Counted from the stretch's first letter, positions 1 to 7,015 are shown. The stretch: 8,099 nt of DNA from Sphingomonadaceae bacterium (GCA_009923795.1 RFSU01000106.1:1-8099); one strand, 5' to 3'. Numbers and translations are program-made. The notes: generated by a model not told the origin, from the sequence alone.

Positions 1-649
1 CGGTGAGCAGGTCGGTGTCGACGCTCGCCAGCCGGTCGGCCAGCGCATCGACCTCCGCGGCGAGCCGCTCCGCGGGCACGGATTTGAGCGCCAGCCCGAG
101 CGCGGCGGCGTCCACGCCCATGAGGGAGTCCCCCGTCAGCAGCAGGCGCTTGGCCCATTGCGGTCCGAGGTGATAGAGCCACATGTGGTTGGGCGGCGAG
201 CCCTGGCTGCGCAGTGCTGGGAAGCCGAACTGCGCGTCGTCAGTGCAAATAACCATGTCGCACAGCAGAGCCAGGTCGGTGCCGCCCGCCAGGCAACGGC
301 CGTGCACCTGCGCGATGGTGGGCTTGTGCATGTCAAAAAGGGGCATGCGCTGGTCCAGCGAGCGTTCCAGATGCCAGGCGTCGTCATCAAAACTCTGGTG
401 ACCTCGCCGCTCCTCTTGCGCACCCGCCTCTGCGCTCTTGTAATGGTTTAGGTCGTAGCCGGAGCAGAAGTCCTTGCCCGCGCCAGCCAGAATAACGCAG
501 TGCACACGGTTGTCCTCGTCCGCGCGCCAAAGGGCATGGTGCAGTTCTTTCAGCGCCAGACCCGACAGCGCGTTGCGCTTTTCGGGCCGGTTGAGCGTGA
601 CGCGTGCGCGCCCCGCCTGGTAGTCGTAAAGGATGTGCTGGTAGTCCAT
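1..649 (-). CDS. Crotonase-fold protein (enoyl-CoA hydratase/isomerase family), 3' end outside window
   Basis: The frame starting at ATG 649 stays open to the window edge and gives 216 residues. Family members usually have about 255-290, so roughly the last 40-70 residues lie outside. The protein shows the crotonase pattern: LNRPEKRNAL at 19-28, the first oxyanion-hole segment DFCSGYDL at 60-67, the second oxyanion-hole segment GRCLAGGTDLALLCD at 117-131, and LLLTGD at 169-174. Family members act in the cytoplasm on acyl-CoA thioesters as hydratases, isomerases or hydrolases. The two glutamates used by classical hydratases are replaced here (Asp125 and Ala145), so simple water addition is uncertain. 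The start is firm: AAGGAG lies six bases upstream (656-661). It is the last gene of the operon visible here, 27 bases after the acyl-CoA dehydrogenase stop. Family assignment is secure; the reaction is unknown. Confidence 0.9.
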   Translation of the reverse strand, partial: MDYQHILYDYQAGRARVTLNRPEKRNALSGLALKELHHALWRADEDNRVHCVILAGAGKDFCSGYDLNHYKSAEAGAQEERRGHQSFDDDAWHLERSLDQRMPLFDMHKPTIAQVHGRCLAGGTDLALLCDMVICTDDAQFGFPALRSQGSPPNHMWLYHLGPQWAKRLLLTGDSLMGVDAAALGLALKSVPAERLAAEVDALADRLASVDTDLLT

Positions 650-676
650 GTGTGTCTCCTTCTTGGCTTGTGGCCG

Positions 677-1897
677 TCAGTCCTGAAAGAGGACTTTCGC
701 GATGATGTTGCGCTGCACTTCGCTCGTCCCGCCCGCGATGGTGAACGAGCGTTGCGCGAGAAATTCTGGCACGCGGCCTGTGGCGTAGGAGGGGAGCGGG
801 TCGTCATTGCGCGCCGTGCTGCGAGCCTGCGCGATGTCATAACGCAGCGCGTGCGGGCCTAGCGCTTCCACCAGCAATTCGCCGGCCCGTTGCGTGATCT
901 CGGAGCCTCGCAGCTTGAGCAGCGAAGGCAATGCCGGCGATGCGCCGGCGGGTCACATGAGCCTTAGCGTGCTGGCTTCGGCCGCCATGATCTCGATCTC
1001 CAGTGCTGTCACCTTAGCCTTGAAAACTGCGTCGCCCGCCAGGTGGCCGCCGTTAACAGCGGGGTCGATTGCAAGGCGCTTCAGACGGCCAAGACGCTCG
1101 CGCGAGCGACCTAGCTCGGCGATGCCCGCGCGCTCATGCGCGAGCAGGGCCTTGGAATAGGTCCAGCCGCGGCCCTCTTCGCCGATGCGCATTTTTACCG
1201 GAACACGCACGCCGTCAAGGAAAACCTCGTTGGTATGGTGCGCGCCGTCCAGCGTTATTACGGGACGTACCGTCACGCCCGGCGACTTCATGTCGATAAG
1301 CAGGAATGTGATTCCTTCTTGCGGCCGTCCGCCGGTGTCCGTGCGCACGAGGCAAAACATCCAGTCGGCCCAGTGCGCGAGCGAGGTCCACATTTTCTGA
1401 CCCGAGACGCGGTAGTGTTCACCCGCGTCATCGCTGGCGAGAACGGCGCGGGTCCGCAGGGAAGCTAGGTCAGAGCCAGCGCCGGGCTCTGAATAGCCCT
1501 GGCACCACCACTCGTCGCCACTCAGGATGCCTGGAAGGAAGCGGCGGCGCTGGTGTTCACTGCCATAGGCGCACAGGATCGGCCCGATCATCTTGACGTT
1601 CTGCGGCTGGGTGCGCGGGCAGCAGGCCAGGGCAGACTCGTCTTCGTAGACCTGCCGCTGTGCCGCGGTCCAGCCGGTGCCGCCGTGCTCCAACGGCCAG
1701 CCCGGCGCGCCCCACCCACGGGCCTGCAGCCGCTTCTGCCAGAAAACATAGTCTTCCTTGCTAAGGAAGCCCCAGCCGCGTTCCACCCTTTCGCGCAACT
1801 CCAGCGGCAGATTTGCCTGGATGAAGGCGCGAACCTCCTCGCGGAATGCCTGCAGTGCACCAGCCTCGTCTTGCGGCGTATCCATTGGATGGGTCAT
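677..1897 (-). pseudogene. Acyl-CoA dehydrogenase, interrupted by an in-frame TGA
   Basis: Acyl-CoA dehydrogenases are cytoplasmic FAD enzymes that desaturate an acyl-CoA at the alpha-beta position and pass electrons to ETF. From ATG 1897, 314 residues are read before a TGA at 953-955. The same frame then continues for 91 codons to the TGA at 677-679, so the total of about 405 residues is the normal family length. Landmarks are the helical N-terminus, the flavin-binding segment CQGYSEPGAGSDL (132-144), WTSLAHWADW (170-179), the beta-domain strand ITFLLIDM (196-203) and, after the stop, SLLKLRGSEI and the C-terminal IAGGTSEVQRNII. The truncated product lacks that last helix pair, which contacts FAD and the partner subunit, so it is probably inactive. 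No ribosome-binding site precedes the TTG at 931 where a C-terminal piece could restart. The chosen start overlaps the upstream receptor stop as ATGA; ATG 1885 is an alternative. A nonsense mutation or a sequencing error would both explain the stop. Confidence 0.82.
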
Positions 1898-2859
1898 TCC
1901 GCTTTGATGTTGACGCGCCTGACTACCGGCTGCCACTTGATGAGCTCGTTACGCATCACTTCCGCGGCGCGCTCGGGTGTGGCGATGATCGGCGTGAGAC
2001 TGGCCTGCGCGAAGCGGGCCTGCAGGTCGGGCGCAACAAGCGCCTTGTTGACCTCCGCATTCAGCCGGTCGACGATGGCACGCGGGGTCTTCGCCGGCAC
2101 CATCACGTTGGTCCATGAGGTGACTTCCACGTCCATTCCCAACTCCTTGAGCGTCGGGATGTCAGGCAACAGCGCATTGCGCGTGGCACCCGTTACCGCC
2201 AGCGGCCTGATTCGGCCGGACTTGATAAGGGGCAGCGTGGGCGCGATGTTGTCGAACATGAACTCCACCCGGCCCGAGCCCAGTTCTACCAGTGCTGGAG
2301 AACTGCCCTTGAACGGAATGTGCGTAGCCTCAAGCCCGTTCACCATTTTGAAGAGCTCGGCCGTAAGGTGCGTGGACGCACCGATGCCGGCGGATGCATA
2401 GTTGCTGGCCGCGCCCCTGGCCTTGATCTGCCGCACCAGGTCGGCCACCGACCTGGCCGCCGAGCCCGCGGGCACCAGAAGTACGTTGTCGTTGCCTGCG
2501 AGCATGGCAACGGGCTGCAGGTCGCGCGCTAGGTCAAAGCGCAGATTAGTGTAGACGTACTGGTTGATCGCCAGCGAAATGCCGCCGATTTGCACTGTGT
2601 AGCCGTCTGGCGCCGCTTGCGCCACGAATTCCGTAGCGATGCTGCCATTCACGCCTGTCTTGTTCTCCACAAGCACAGGCTGGCCGAGCGATTCTTGGAG
2701 CCTGGCCGCAAGCGTGCGCGCTGCGATGTCAGTCGCTCCACCAGCGGCCCATGGCACGATGAGAAGGATTGGCCTGGAGGGCCAGGCCTGCGCCGATGCG
2801 GCGGTGCACAGCGCCAGCGCGCCGATTCCCAGCAGGGCTTGGGCGATCAGTTTCTTCAT
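1894..2859 (-). CDS. Bug-family (TTT) periplasmic substrate-binding protein, downstream copy
   Basis: This 321-residue protein has the usual length and architecture of Bug receptors, the solute-binding proteins of tripartite tricarboxylate transporters. They bind carboxylates or related small molecules in the periplasm. A signal peptide is visible: MKK, a hydrophobic stretch to about residue 19, and a likely cleavage after ASA at 23, leaving QAWPSRP. The mature part shows the family pattern: IVPWAAGGATDIAAR at 34-48 (first ligand loop), ENKTGVNGSIA at 65-75, PDGYT at 84-88, THIPFKGSSPAL at 179-190 and PDIPTLKELG at 232-241. There is no lipobox cysteine, so it should be soluble. The start is supported by AGGAG at 2866-2870, six bases upstream. 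It follows the amidohydrolase by 26 bases and overlaps the acyl-CoA dehydrogenase start by four bases. It differs clearly from the other receptor of the operon. The ligand cannot be predicted. Confidence 0.93.
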   Translation of the reverse strand: MKKLIAQALLGIGALALCTAASAQAWPSRPILLIVPWAAGGATDIAARTLAARLQESLGQPVLVENKTGVNGSIATEFVAQAAPDGYTVQIGGISLAINQYVYTNLRFDLARDLQPVAMLAGNDNVLLVPAGSAARSVADLVRQIKARGAASNYASAGIGASTHLTAELFKMVNGLEATHIPFKGSSPALVELGSGRVEFMFDNIAPTLPLIKSGRIRPLAVTGATRNALLPDIPTLKELGMDVEVTSWTNVMVPAKTPRAIVDRLNAEVNKALVAPDLQARFAQASLTPIIATPERAAEVMRNELIKWQPVVRRVNIKAE

Positions 2860-2885
2860 AGATGTCTCCTGAAGTTGTTTTGCAG

Positions 2886-3896
2886 TCAGATAGGAAGCTT
2901 GAAATATGCGATGGCGCTCTCGCCCAGCACGGCCTTCTCGGTGGCGGGCGAGAGACCAAGGCTTTTCACACGCGCAACTACACCGCTTTCCTGATCCCAG
3001 CCAGCAAAGTTGCTGCCCAGCATCACGCGGTGCGCGCCTTCGGTTTCCACCAGGAATTTCAAGGCCTCATCGGTGCCGACAAGGCAGTCGAATGCCATCT
3101 GATTCCACAGCTCAGTAAAGCCGCGGCTGTATTTGCCCTTGGCCCATGGCCTACGCTCCATCGCCGTGCGCATCCGGCCCTTTAGCCACGGCGCCGTACC
3201 GCCGGCGTGTGGAATTACGGCGCGCAGCCCGGGGTGCCGGTCTAGAACACCGCCAAACAGCAGGTGGGCGGCGGACGCGGTCTCATCTGCCGCGAAGCCG
3301 ATGACGATGTCCAGATCAAACTCGCGCATGGCTTCCCGCTGGCCCGCGGGGCGTTCGGCGCCCGCAGTCCCCGGATGCACGATTACAGGCACGTCTAAGC
3401 GCTCGAAGGCCTGCCACAAAGGATCGAATAACGGATCGGAGATCACTTTGCCATCTATGTCGCTGGCAATCTGCGCGCCGACGAGCTTCAACTCCTTCAC
3501 CGAGCGTTCCAGTTCGCGGACGGCGCCGTCCACCGATTGCATCGGCAGTTGGGCAAGGCCCGAGAGCCGCGCCGGATACGCGCGCACGACGGCGGCCATT
3601 GCGTCGTTTTGAGCGCGCGCGAAAGATTCGCCGAGTTCTACCGGCTGCGCCAGAAAATAGGTCAGCGGATTCGGCGACAATATCTGGTGGTCAATGCCGA
3701 AGCTGTCCATCGCGGCCAGCCGCAGCTTCAGGTCGGAAAACGGCGAGTTGGCGAACTTGACGTTCGTAAGCACATATTCGGCCGAGCGGAAAAACGGCAC
3801 GCCGTTGTCATCGCCCATCTCCGGACCGGCCGCGCCGCACAACCCCATCACTTCAGGGAACAGCACATGCGCATGGATGTCGACGATGGTGTTCAT
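2886..3896 (-). CDS. Amidohydrolase family protein (Amidohydro_2 / ACMSD-like hydrolase or decarboxylase)
   Basis: This is a 336-residue TIM-barrel metal enzyme of the Amidohydro_2 group. That group includes aminocarboxymuconate-semialdehyde decarboxylase (ACMSD), resorcylate-type decarboxylases and some lactone or ring hydrolases. Landmarks are VDIHAHV at 5-11 (His8, His10), IVHPGTAG at 172-179 (His174), IPHAGGTAPWLKGR at 228-241 (His230) and VMLGSNFAGWD at 291-301. The spacing matches the ACMSD residues His9, His11, His177 and His228. The residue matching ACMSD Asp294 is Asn296 here, with an Asp five residues later. I chose ATG 3896, which encodes MNTIVDIHAH: GGAG lies seven bases before it, it starts four bases after the upstream receptor stop, and the family begins at this point. 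A longer frame from 3962 would add 22 residues unlike the family. No signal peptide, so cytoplasmic. It probably hydrolyses or decarboxylates a pathway intermediate; the substrate is unknown. Confidence 0.9.
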   Translation of the reverse strand: MNTIVDIHAHVLFPEVMGLCGAAGPEMGDDNGVPFFRSAEYVLTNVKFANSPFSDLKLRLAAMDSFGIDHQILSPNPLTYFLAQPVELGESFARAQNDAMAAVVRAYPARLSGLAQLPMQSVDGAVRELERSVKELKLVGAQIASDIDGKVISDPLFDPLWQAFERLDVPVIVHPGTAGAERPAGQREAMREFDLDIVIGFAADETASAAHLLFGGVLDRHPGLRAVIPHAGGTAPWLKGRMRTAMERRPWAKGKYSRGFTELWNQMAFDCLVGTDEALKFLVETEGAHRVMLGSNFAGWDQESGVVARVKSLGLSPATEKAVLGESAIAYFKLPI

Positions 3897-3900
3897 TGGA

Positions 3901-4863
3901 TCACTCCAACTGCACGTTGGCGTCCTTGACGACATTGGCCCATTTAGCCGTGTCCGACACAAGAAACGCGTTGAACTCCGCCTGCGCGATCGGGCGCGCA
4001 GTCAGGCCGAAGCCGGTGATGCGCTCGACCAGGTCGGGCATGGCCATGATCTTGCGCGTCTCGCGTGCCAGCAGCGCAACGATGTCGTTCGGGGTGCCCT
4101 TCGGCGCATACAACCCGAACCAGCCCAGCACTTCGTAGCCCGGCAGCCCTGCTTCGGCCGGCGTGGGCACATCGGGAAGGCTGGGCAACCGGTGCGAGCC
4201 CGTGACCGACAGCGCGCGCAGCTTGCCTGCCTTGATCTGCGACATCGCGGAGTTGTCAAAGGCCAGCTGTATCTGCCCGCCAAGCAGGTCGTTCACCATC
4301 GGGCCGCTGCCCTTGTATGGGATATGCCGCATTTTCACGCCCGTCATGGTGCTGAACAGCTCGCCAGCCAGGTGGGGCGTGGTGCCGGAGCCGGCCGAGC
4401 CGAAAGCGAGCGTGTCGGGCTTCGATTTCGCAAGGGCGATGAGCTCAGCCAGCGTCTTTGCCGGTACCTCCGGGTTGACCACGACCACATAGGGTGTCAC
4501 GGCCAGCAACGACACCGGCGCGAAATCATTGACTGGGTCATAGGGCATCTTCTTTACGACCGAAGGCGCGATGGCGTGTGAGCTGTTGGTGCCCAGCACC
4601 AGCGTGTAGCCGTCGGGCCTAGCCTTTGCCACGTAGTCGGCGCCGATCAGCCCCCCGGCGCCAGCGCGGTTGTCGACGAGCACTGTCTGCCGGAGTTCGA
4701 TCGACAGCTTGGCTGCGTATTGCCTGGCCAAGAAGTCAACCGCGCCGCCGGCCGGGTAGGGCACGACGATACGCACGGGTTGCGTGGGCCACGCCTGCGC
4801 GAATGCGCTGTGAGCCACGACGGCGAGCAGGGCGGCGCCTAGGATATTTCTCATGAGTTTCAT
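3901..4863 (-). CDS. Bug-family (TTT) periplasmic substrate-binding protein, upstream copy
   Basis: This 320-residue protein is a second solute receptor of the Bug family. The N-terminus is a signal peptide (MKLMRN, hydrophobic core, likely cut after AFA at 22), leaving QAWPTQP. Family landmarks are IVVPYPAGGAVDFLAR at 32-47, DNRAGAGGLIGADYVAK at 64-80, PDGYTLVLGTN at 83-93, YDPVNDFAPVSLL at 108-120, HIPYKGSGPMVNDLLGGQI at 180-198 and PDVPTPAEAGLPGYE at 230-244. These fit the closest-to-typical Bug consensus better than the other copy does. No lipobox cysteine is seen. The start has AAGGA at 4873-4877, nine bases upstream; ATG four codons later is a weaker choice. It lies 24 bases after the dehydrogenase and four bases before the amidohydrolase. 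Its presence between enzyme genes suggests that its ligand is the substrate of this operon, which is inference. No TctA or TctB membrane subunit is encoded nearby. Confidence 0.95.
   Translation of the reverse strand: MKLMRNILGAALLAVVAHSAFAQAWPTQPVRIVVPYPAGGAVDFLARQYAAKLSIELRQTVLVDNRAGAGGLIGADYVAKARPDGYTLVLGTNSSHAIAPSVVKKMPYDPVNDFAPVSLLAVTPYVVVVNPEVPAKTLAELIALAKSKPDTLAFGSAGSGTTPHLAGELFSTMTGVKMRHIPYKGSGPMVNDLLGGQIQLAFDNSAMSQIKAGKLRALSVTGSHRLPSLPDVPTPAEAGLPGYEVLGWFGLYAPKGTPNDIVALLARETRKIMAMPDLVERITGFGLTARPIAQAEFNAFLVSDTAKWANVVKDANVQLE
3904..3909 (-). promoter_or_regulatory. Ribosome-binding site fixing the amidohydrolase start
   Basis: On the minus strand TTGGAG lies seven bases before ATG 3896. 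It sits inside the last codons of the upstream receptor gene. It favours this start over the longer frame opening at 3962. Confidence 0.65.
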
Positions 4864-4887
4864 CGTTTGTTTTCCTTGTGGGGCGGG

Positions 4888-5670
4888 TCAGACCCAGGCG
4901 AGCGTAAGGCCGCCGTCAACCGTGATGTTGGTGCCGGTCATGTAGCGCCCGGCGTCGGAGGCGAGCAGCAGGAAGGCTCCATCCAGGTCGTCCGGCTGGC
5001 CGAAGCGGCCCAGCGGTGTTCGCTTGATGATGGCGCCGGCATTGTCCCTGAGGTCGGCAATCATGTCGGTGTCGGTGTTTCCCGGGCACAGGCTGTTCAC
5101 GCGGATGCCCTTGCTCGCCAGCTCCACGGCCATGACCTGCGTCAGGTGCAGCAGGCCGGCCTTTGCGGCTGCGTAGGCACCGGTCCACGAACCGGCGCGC
5201 AAGGCGCCAGCAGAGCCGATGTTGATGATGTTGCCCGCGCACTTTGCAGCGATCATTCGGCGCGCCGCGTGCTGGGCGAGTAGCATCGCGCCGCGCAGGT
5301 TCGTGTCCAGTACCCGGTCGATGTCGGCTTCGGTCTGATCGGTGAAGCGTGCGAGCTGTATGACGCCCGCGTTGTTGACGAGTACGTCAATGGGCGCGCC
5401 GAATCCGGCTTCGGCGGCATCGATCGCGTCTGCGATCGACGCCGATGACAGCAGGTCGAGTTCGATCGCCAGTGCCGTGGCGCCGCGCTGCTTCAAGGCG
5501 GCTACGGCCTTTTCCAGCAGGTCCTTGCGGCGCGAGGCCAGCGCCAGCTGCGCACCTGCTTCAGCGCATAAGCCGGCCAGGTGAAGCCCGATGCCGCTGG
5601 AGGCTCCCGAGATGAAAACGCGTCTTCCCGCCAGGCTGAAGCGTTCACCGAAATGCGCCAGGCCGTTCAC
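4888..5670 (-). CDS. Short-chain dehydrogenase/reductase (SDR), classical type
   Basis: This is a 260-residue cytoplasmic NAD(P)-dependent oxidoreductase of normal length for a classical SDR. The Rossmann nucleotide motif SGASSGIG is at 21-28, NNAG at 99-102, the structural Asn at 124, and the catalytic triad is Ser153 (NIGSAG), Tyr166 and Lys170 (YAAAK). PGNTDTDM (196-203) and the C-terminal TGTNITVDGG (245-254) are typical of the 3-oxoacyl-ACP reductase/hydroxyacyl-CoA dehydrogenase-like group. The Ser-Arg-Arg after the second strand (46-48) suggests a preference for NADP(H). The start is GTG, overlapping the CoA-transferase stop as GTGA, with AAGGGG seven bases upstream (5678-5683), so the two genes are probably translationally coupled. 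In the proposed pathway it would oxidise a hydroxyacyl-CoA or another alcohol intermediate. The substrate is not predictable from sequence. Confidence 0.94.
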   Translation of the reverse strand: MNGLAHFGERFSLAGRRVFISGASSGIGLHLAGLCAEAGAQLALASRRKDLLEKAVAALKQRGATALAIELDLLSSASIADAIDAAEAGFGAPIDVLVNNAGVIQLARFTDQTEADIDRVLDTNLRGAMLLAQHAARRMIAAKCAGNIINIGSAGALRAGSWTGAYAAAKAGLLHLTQVMAVELASKGIRVNSLCPGNTDTDMIADLRDNAGAIIKRTPLGRFGQPDDLDGAFLLLASDAGRYMTGTNITVDGGLTLAWV

Positions 5671-6920
5671 GCGATGGCCCCTTCTGCATGCGCATTGTTA
5701 GGCGCGGCTGGCTGAGGAACGCGGGCAACGCCGGCTTTGACCAACTCATCGATCTCAGCGCGCTGCATTCCCGCCCGCTTCAGCACCTCGAACGTGTGTT
5801 CGCCCAGCTGGGGCGCCGGGCCTGCCGGAGTGGCGTCGCCTTGGGGGCCGCCATAACGCACCGGGAAGGACGGTGAAATCATCGGGCCTTCACTCGGGTG
5901 GTCGCTGTGATGCCAGAAACCCACATCGGCCAAGTGAGGGTCGGCCACGAGGTCGTCGATATCGTTGACGGGTGAGTGCGGTATGTCCCAATTCGTGCAC
6001 AGCTCAACCCAGTCCGCGTTCCTCCGGGTGGCTAGCACCTCGGCAACGATCTGGTAGAGCGCGTTGATGTTCTTCGTACGGCCGGCTTCGTCGCAAAAGC
6101 GCGGGTCGTCCAGCACCTCAAGGCGTTCGGCCGTGCCGAAGAAAGCCCGCCACTGCCCGGCGGAGTAGGGCAGCACGGCCATGAAGCCATCCAGCGTTGC
6201 ATGCGGCCGGCGAAAGTCGTTCAGCAGGCGCGCATAGCCGCCCTGGCCAGCGGGCGGATCGTAGCTGTAGCCGTTCAGGTGCTCGATGCTGAGGTAGTGC
6301 ACCATGGTCTCGAACATGGCGATCTCCATCTGCTCGCCATGTCCGCTGATGCCCCGGCGCATCAAGGCGCCCATGATGCCGATCACGGCGAAGAGGGCGG
6401 TGGTCTTGTCGGCCACGATGGTTGGCGCATACGAGGGTTTGCCGTCGATGCGCGCGCGCATCGCAGCCATACCGCACCCGGCCTGGATGACGTCGTCGTA
6501 CGCGGGCTTAGCGGCATAGCGGCCCGTCGCGCCATAGCCGTAGGCGCTGCAGTACACCAGCCGGGGGTTAATAGCTTGCAGCGTGGTGTAGCCGATGCCG
6601 AGCCGCTCGGCGGCGTCCGCGCGCATGTTGTGCAGCATGACGTCGGCCTTGCCTGTCAGGAGGTGCAGGGCCTTCAGGCCGTCAGGGTGCTTCAGGTCGA
6701 GCGAAACGCTTTTCTTGCCACGGTTGCAGTTGAGAAAAAGTGCGCCCATGCCCGCGTTGCGCATCACGCCGAGCTGGCGTGTGTTGTCACCGGCGATCGG
6801 CTCGACTTTGACGACTTCGGCACCCATGTCGGCCAGCACCTGCGCTGCGTAAGGCGCGAGCACGACGCTGCCCATCTCAATGATGAGCAAGTTGTCAAGA
6901 GGTTTTGCGGGTCGGCTCAT
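5667..6920 (-). CDS. Class III CoA-transferase (CaiB/BaiF family)
   Basis: This 417-residue protein matches family III CoA-transferases, which move CoA from a donor thioester such as succinyl-CoA to a carboxylic acid through an aspartyl-CoA anhydride. Landmarks are LAPYAAQVLADMGAEVVKVE at 21-40, NRGKKSVSLDLK at 66-77, the GLGY-like RLGIGYTTLQAINPRLVY at 106-123, and KPAYDDVIQAGCG at 138-150, where Asp142 aligns with the catalytic Asp. ADKTTAL at 170-176 and GEQMEIAMFETMVHYL at 195-210 follow. The C-terminal part carries the usual small domain (DDPRF at 271-275, PHSPVND at 314-320). ATG 6920 is preceded by GGAG ten bases upstream. As first gene of the operon, just downstream of the regulatory region, it likely activates the imported acid as a CoA thioester. 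Family is certain; donor and acceptor are unknown. Confidence 0.95.
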   Translation of the reverse strand: MSRPAKPLDNLLIIEMGSVVLAPYAAQVLADMGAEVVKVEPIAGDNTRQLGVMRNAGMGALFLNCNRGKKSVSLDLKHPDGLKALHLLTGKADVMLHNMRADAAERLGIGYTTLQAINPRLVYCSAYGYGATGRYAAKPAYDDVIQAGCGMAAMRARIDGKPSYAPTIVADKTTALFAVIGIMGALMRRGISGHGEQMEIAMFETMVHYLSIEHLNGYSYDPPAGQGGYARLLNDFRRPHATLDGFMAVLPYSAGQWRAFFGTAERLEVLDDPRFCDEAGRTKNINALYQIVAEVLATRRNADWVELCTNWDIPHSPVNDIDDLVADPHLADVGFWHHSDHPSEGPMISPSFPVRYGGPQGDATPAGPAPQLGEHTFEVLKRAGMQRAEIDELVKAGVARVPQPAAPNNAHAEGAIA

Positions 6921-6944
6921 GATCTGTTTTCTCCAGATTGCTTT

Positions 6945-6958
6945 TTGTCTACAGACCA
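6945..6958. promoter_or_regulatory. Operator-like palindrome A (proposed IclR-type regulator site)
   Basis: TTGTCTACAGACCA is an imperfect palindrome that shares 11 of 14 bases with site B at 7001-7014; together they give TTGTCYAYAGACMA. It begins at the last base of the predicted -10 box and covers the likely transcription start of the operon, a position where bound protein would block RNA polymerase. That the neighbouring IclR protein binds it is inference from proximity and symmetry. Confidence 0.55.
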
Positions 6959-6987
6959 GTTTAGGATTTTCTTAAAAATTTTGTCAA
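6958..6987 (-). promoter_or_regulatory. Predicted sigma-70 promoter of the catabolic operon
   Basis: Read on the minus strand, a perfect -35 box TTGACA (6987-6982) is followed after 18 bases by TAAACT (6963-6958), which matches four of six positions of the -10 consensus. The expected start point is near 6951, about 30 bases before the CoA-transferase ATG. This is the only good promoter match seen upstream of the operon, and the later intergenic gaps are too short to suggest internal ones. Confidence 0.55.
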
Positions 6988-6999
6988 TGCGCTTTTATC

Positions 7000-7015
7000 A
7001 TTGTCCATAGACAAT
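7000..7015. promoter_or_regulatory. Operator-like palindrome B (proposed IclR-type regulator site)
   Basis: ATTGTC CATA GACAAT is a perfect inverted repeat with six-base arms and a four-base spacer. Its centre is 56 bases from that of site A, a little over five helical turns, so proteins at both sites could sit on the same face of the DNA. It lies 13 bases upstream of the operon -35 box and 91 bases before the regulator start, so it could serve autoregulation, activation or looping. A single half-site TTGTCAA is also present at 6981-6987, overlapping the -35 box. Confidence 0.55.

Noticed and set aside
953..955. TGA as a selenocysteine codon with the following hairpin as a SECIS element
   Set aside because: The hairpin is only seven pairs with a three-base loop, unlike bacterial SECIS elements, and acyl-CoA dehydrogenases have no known selenocysteine or cysteine at this variable loop.
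1553..2401. 282-codon open frame on the plus strand
   Set aside because: It lies antisense to the acyl-CoA dehydrogenase and a Bug receptor, has no recognisable family pattern, and is a common shadow of high-GC coding DNA.
3694..4581. 295-codon open frame on the plus strand
   Set aside because: It is antisense to well-supported genes on the minus strand, and its translation is rich in Arg, His and Gln as expected of a mirror frame.
6201..7010. 269-codon open frame on the plus strand crossing the regulatory region
   Set aside because: It is antisense to the CoA-transferase, runs through the AT-rich promoter region and shows no domain pattern.
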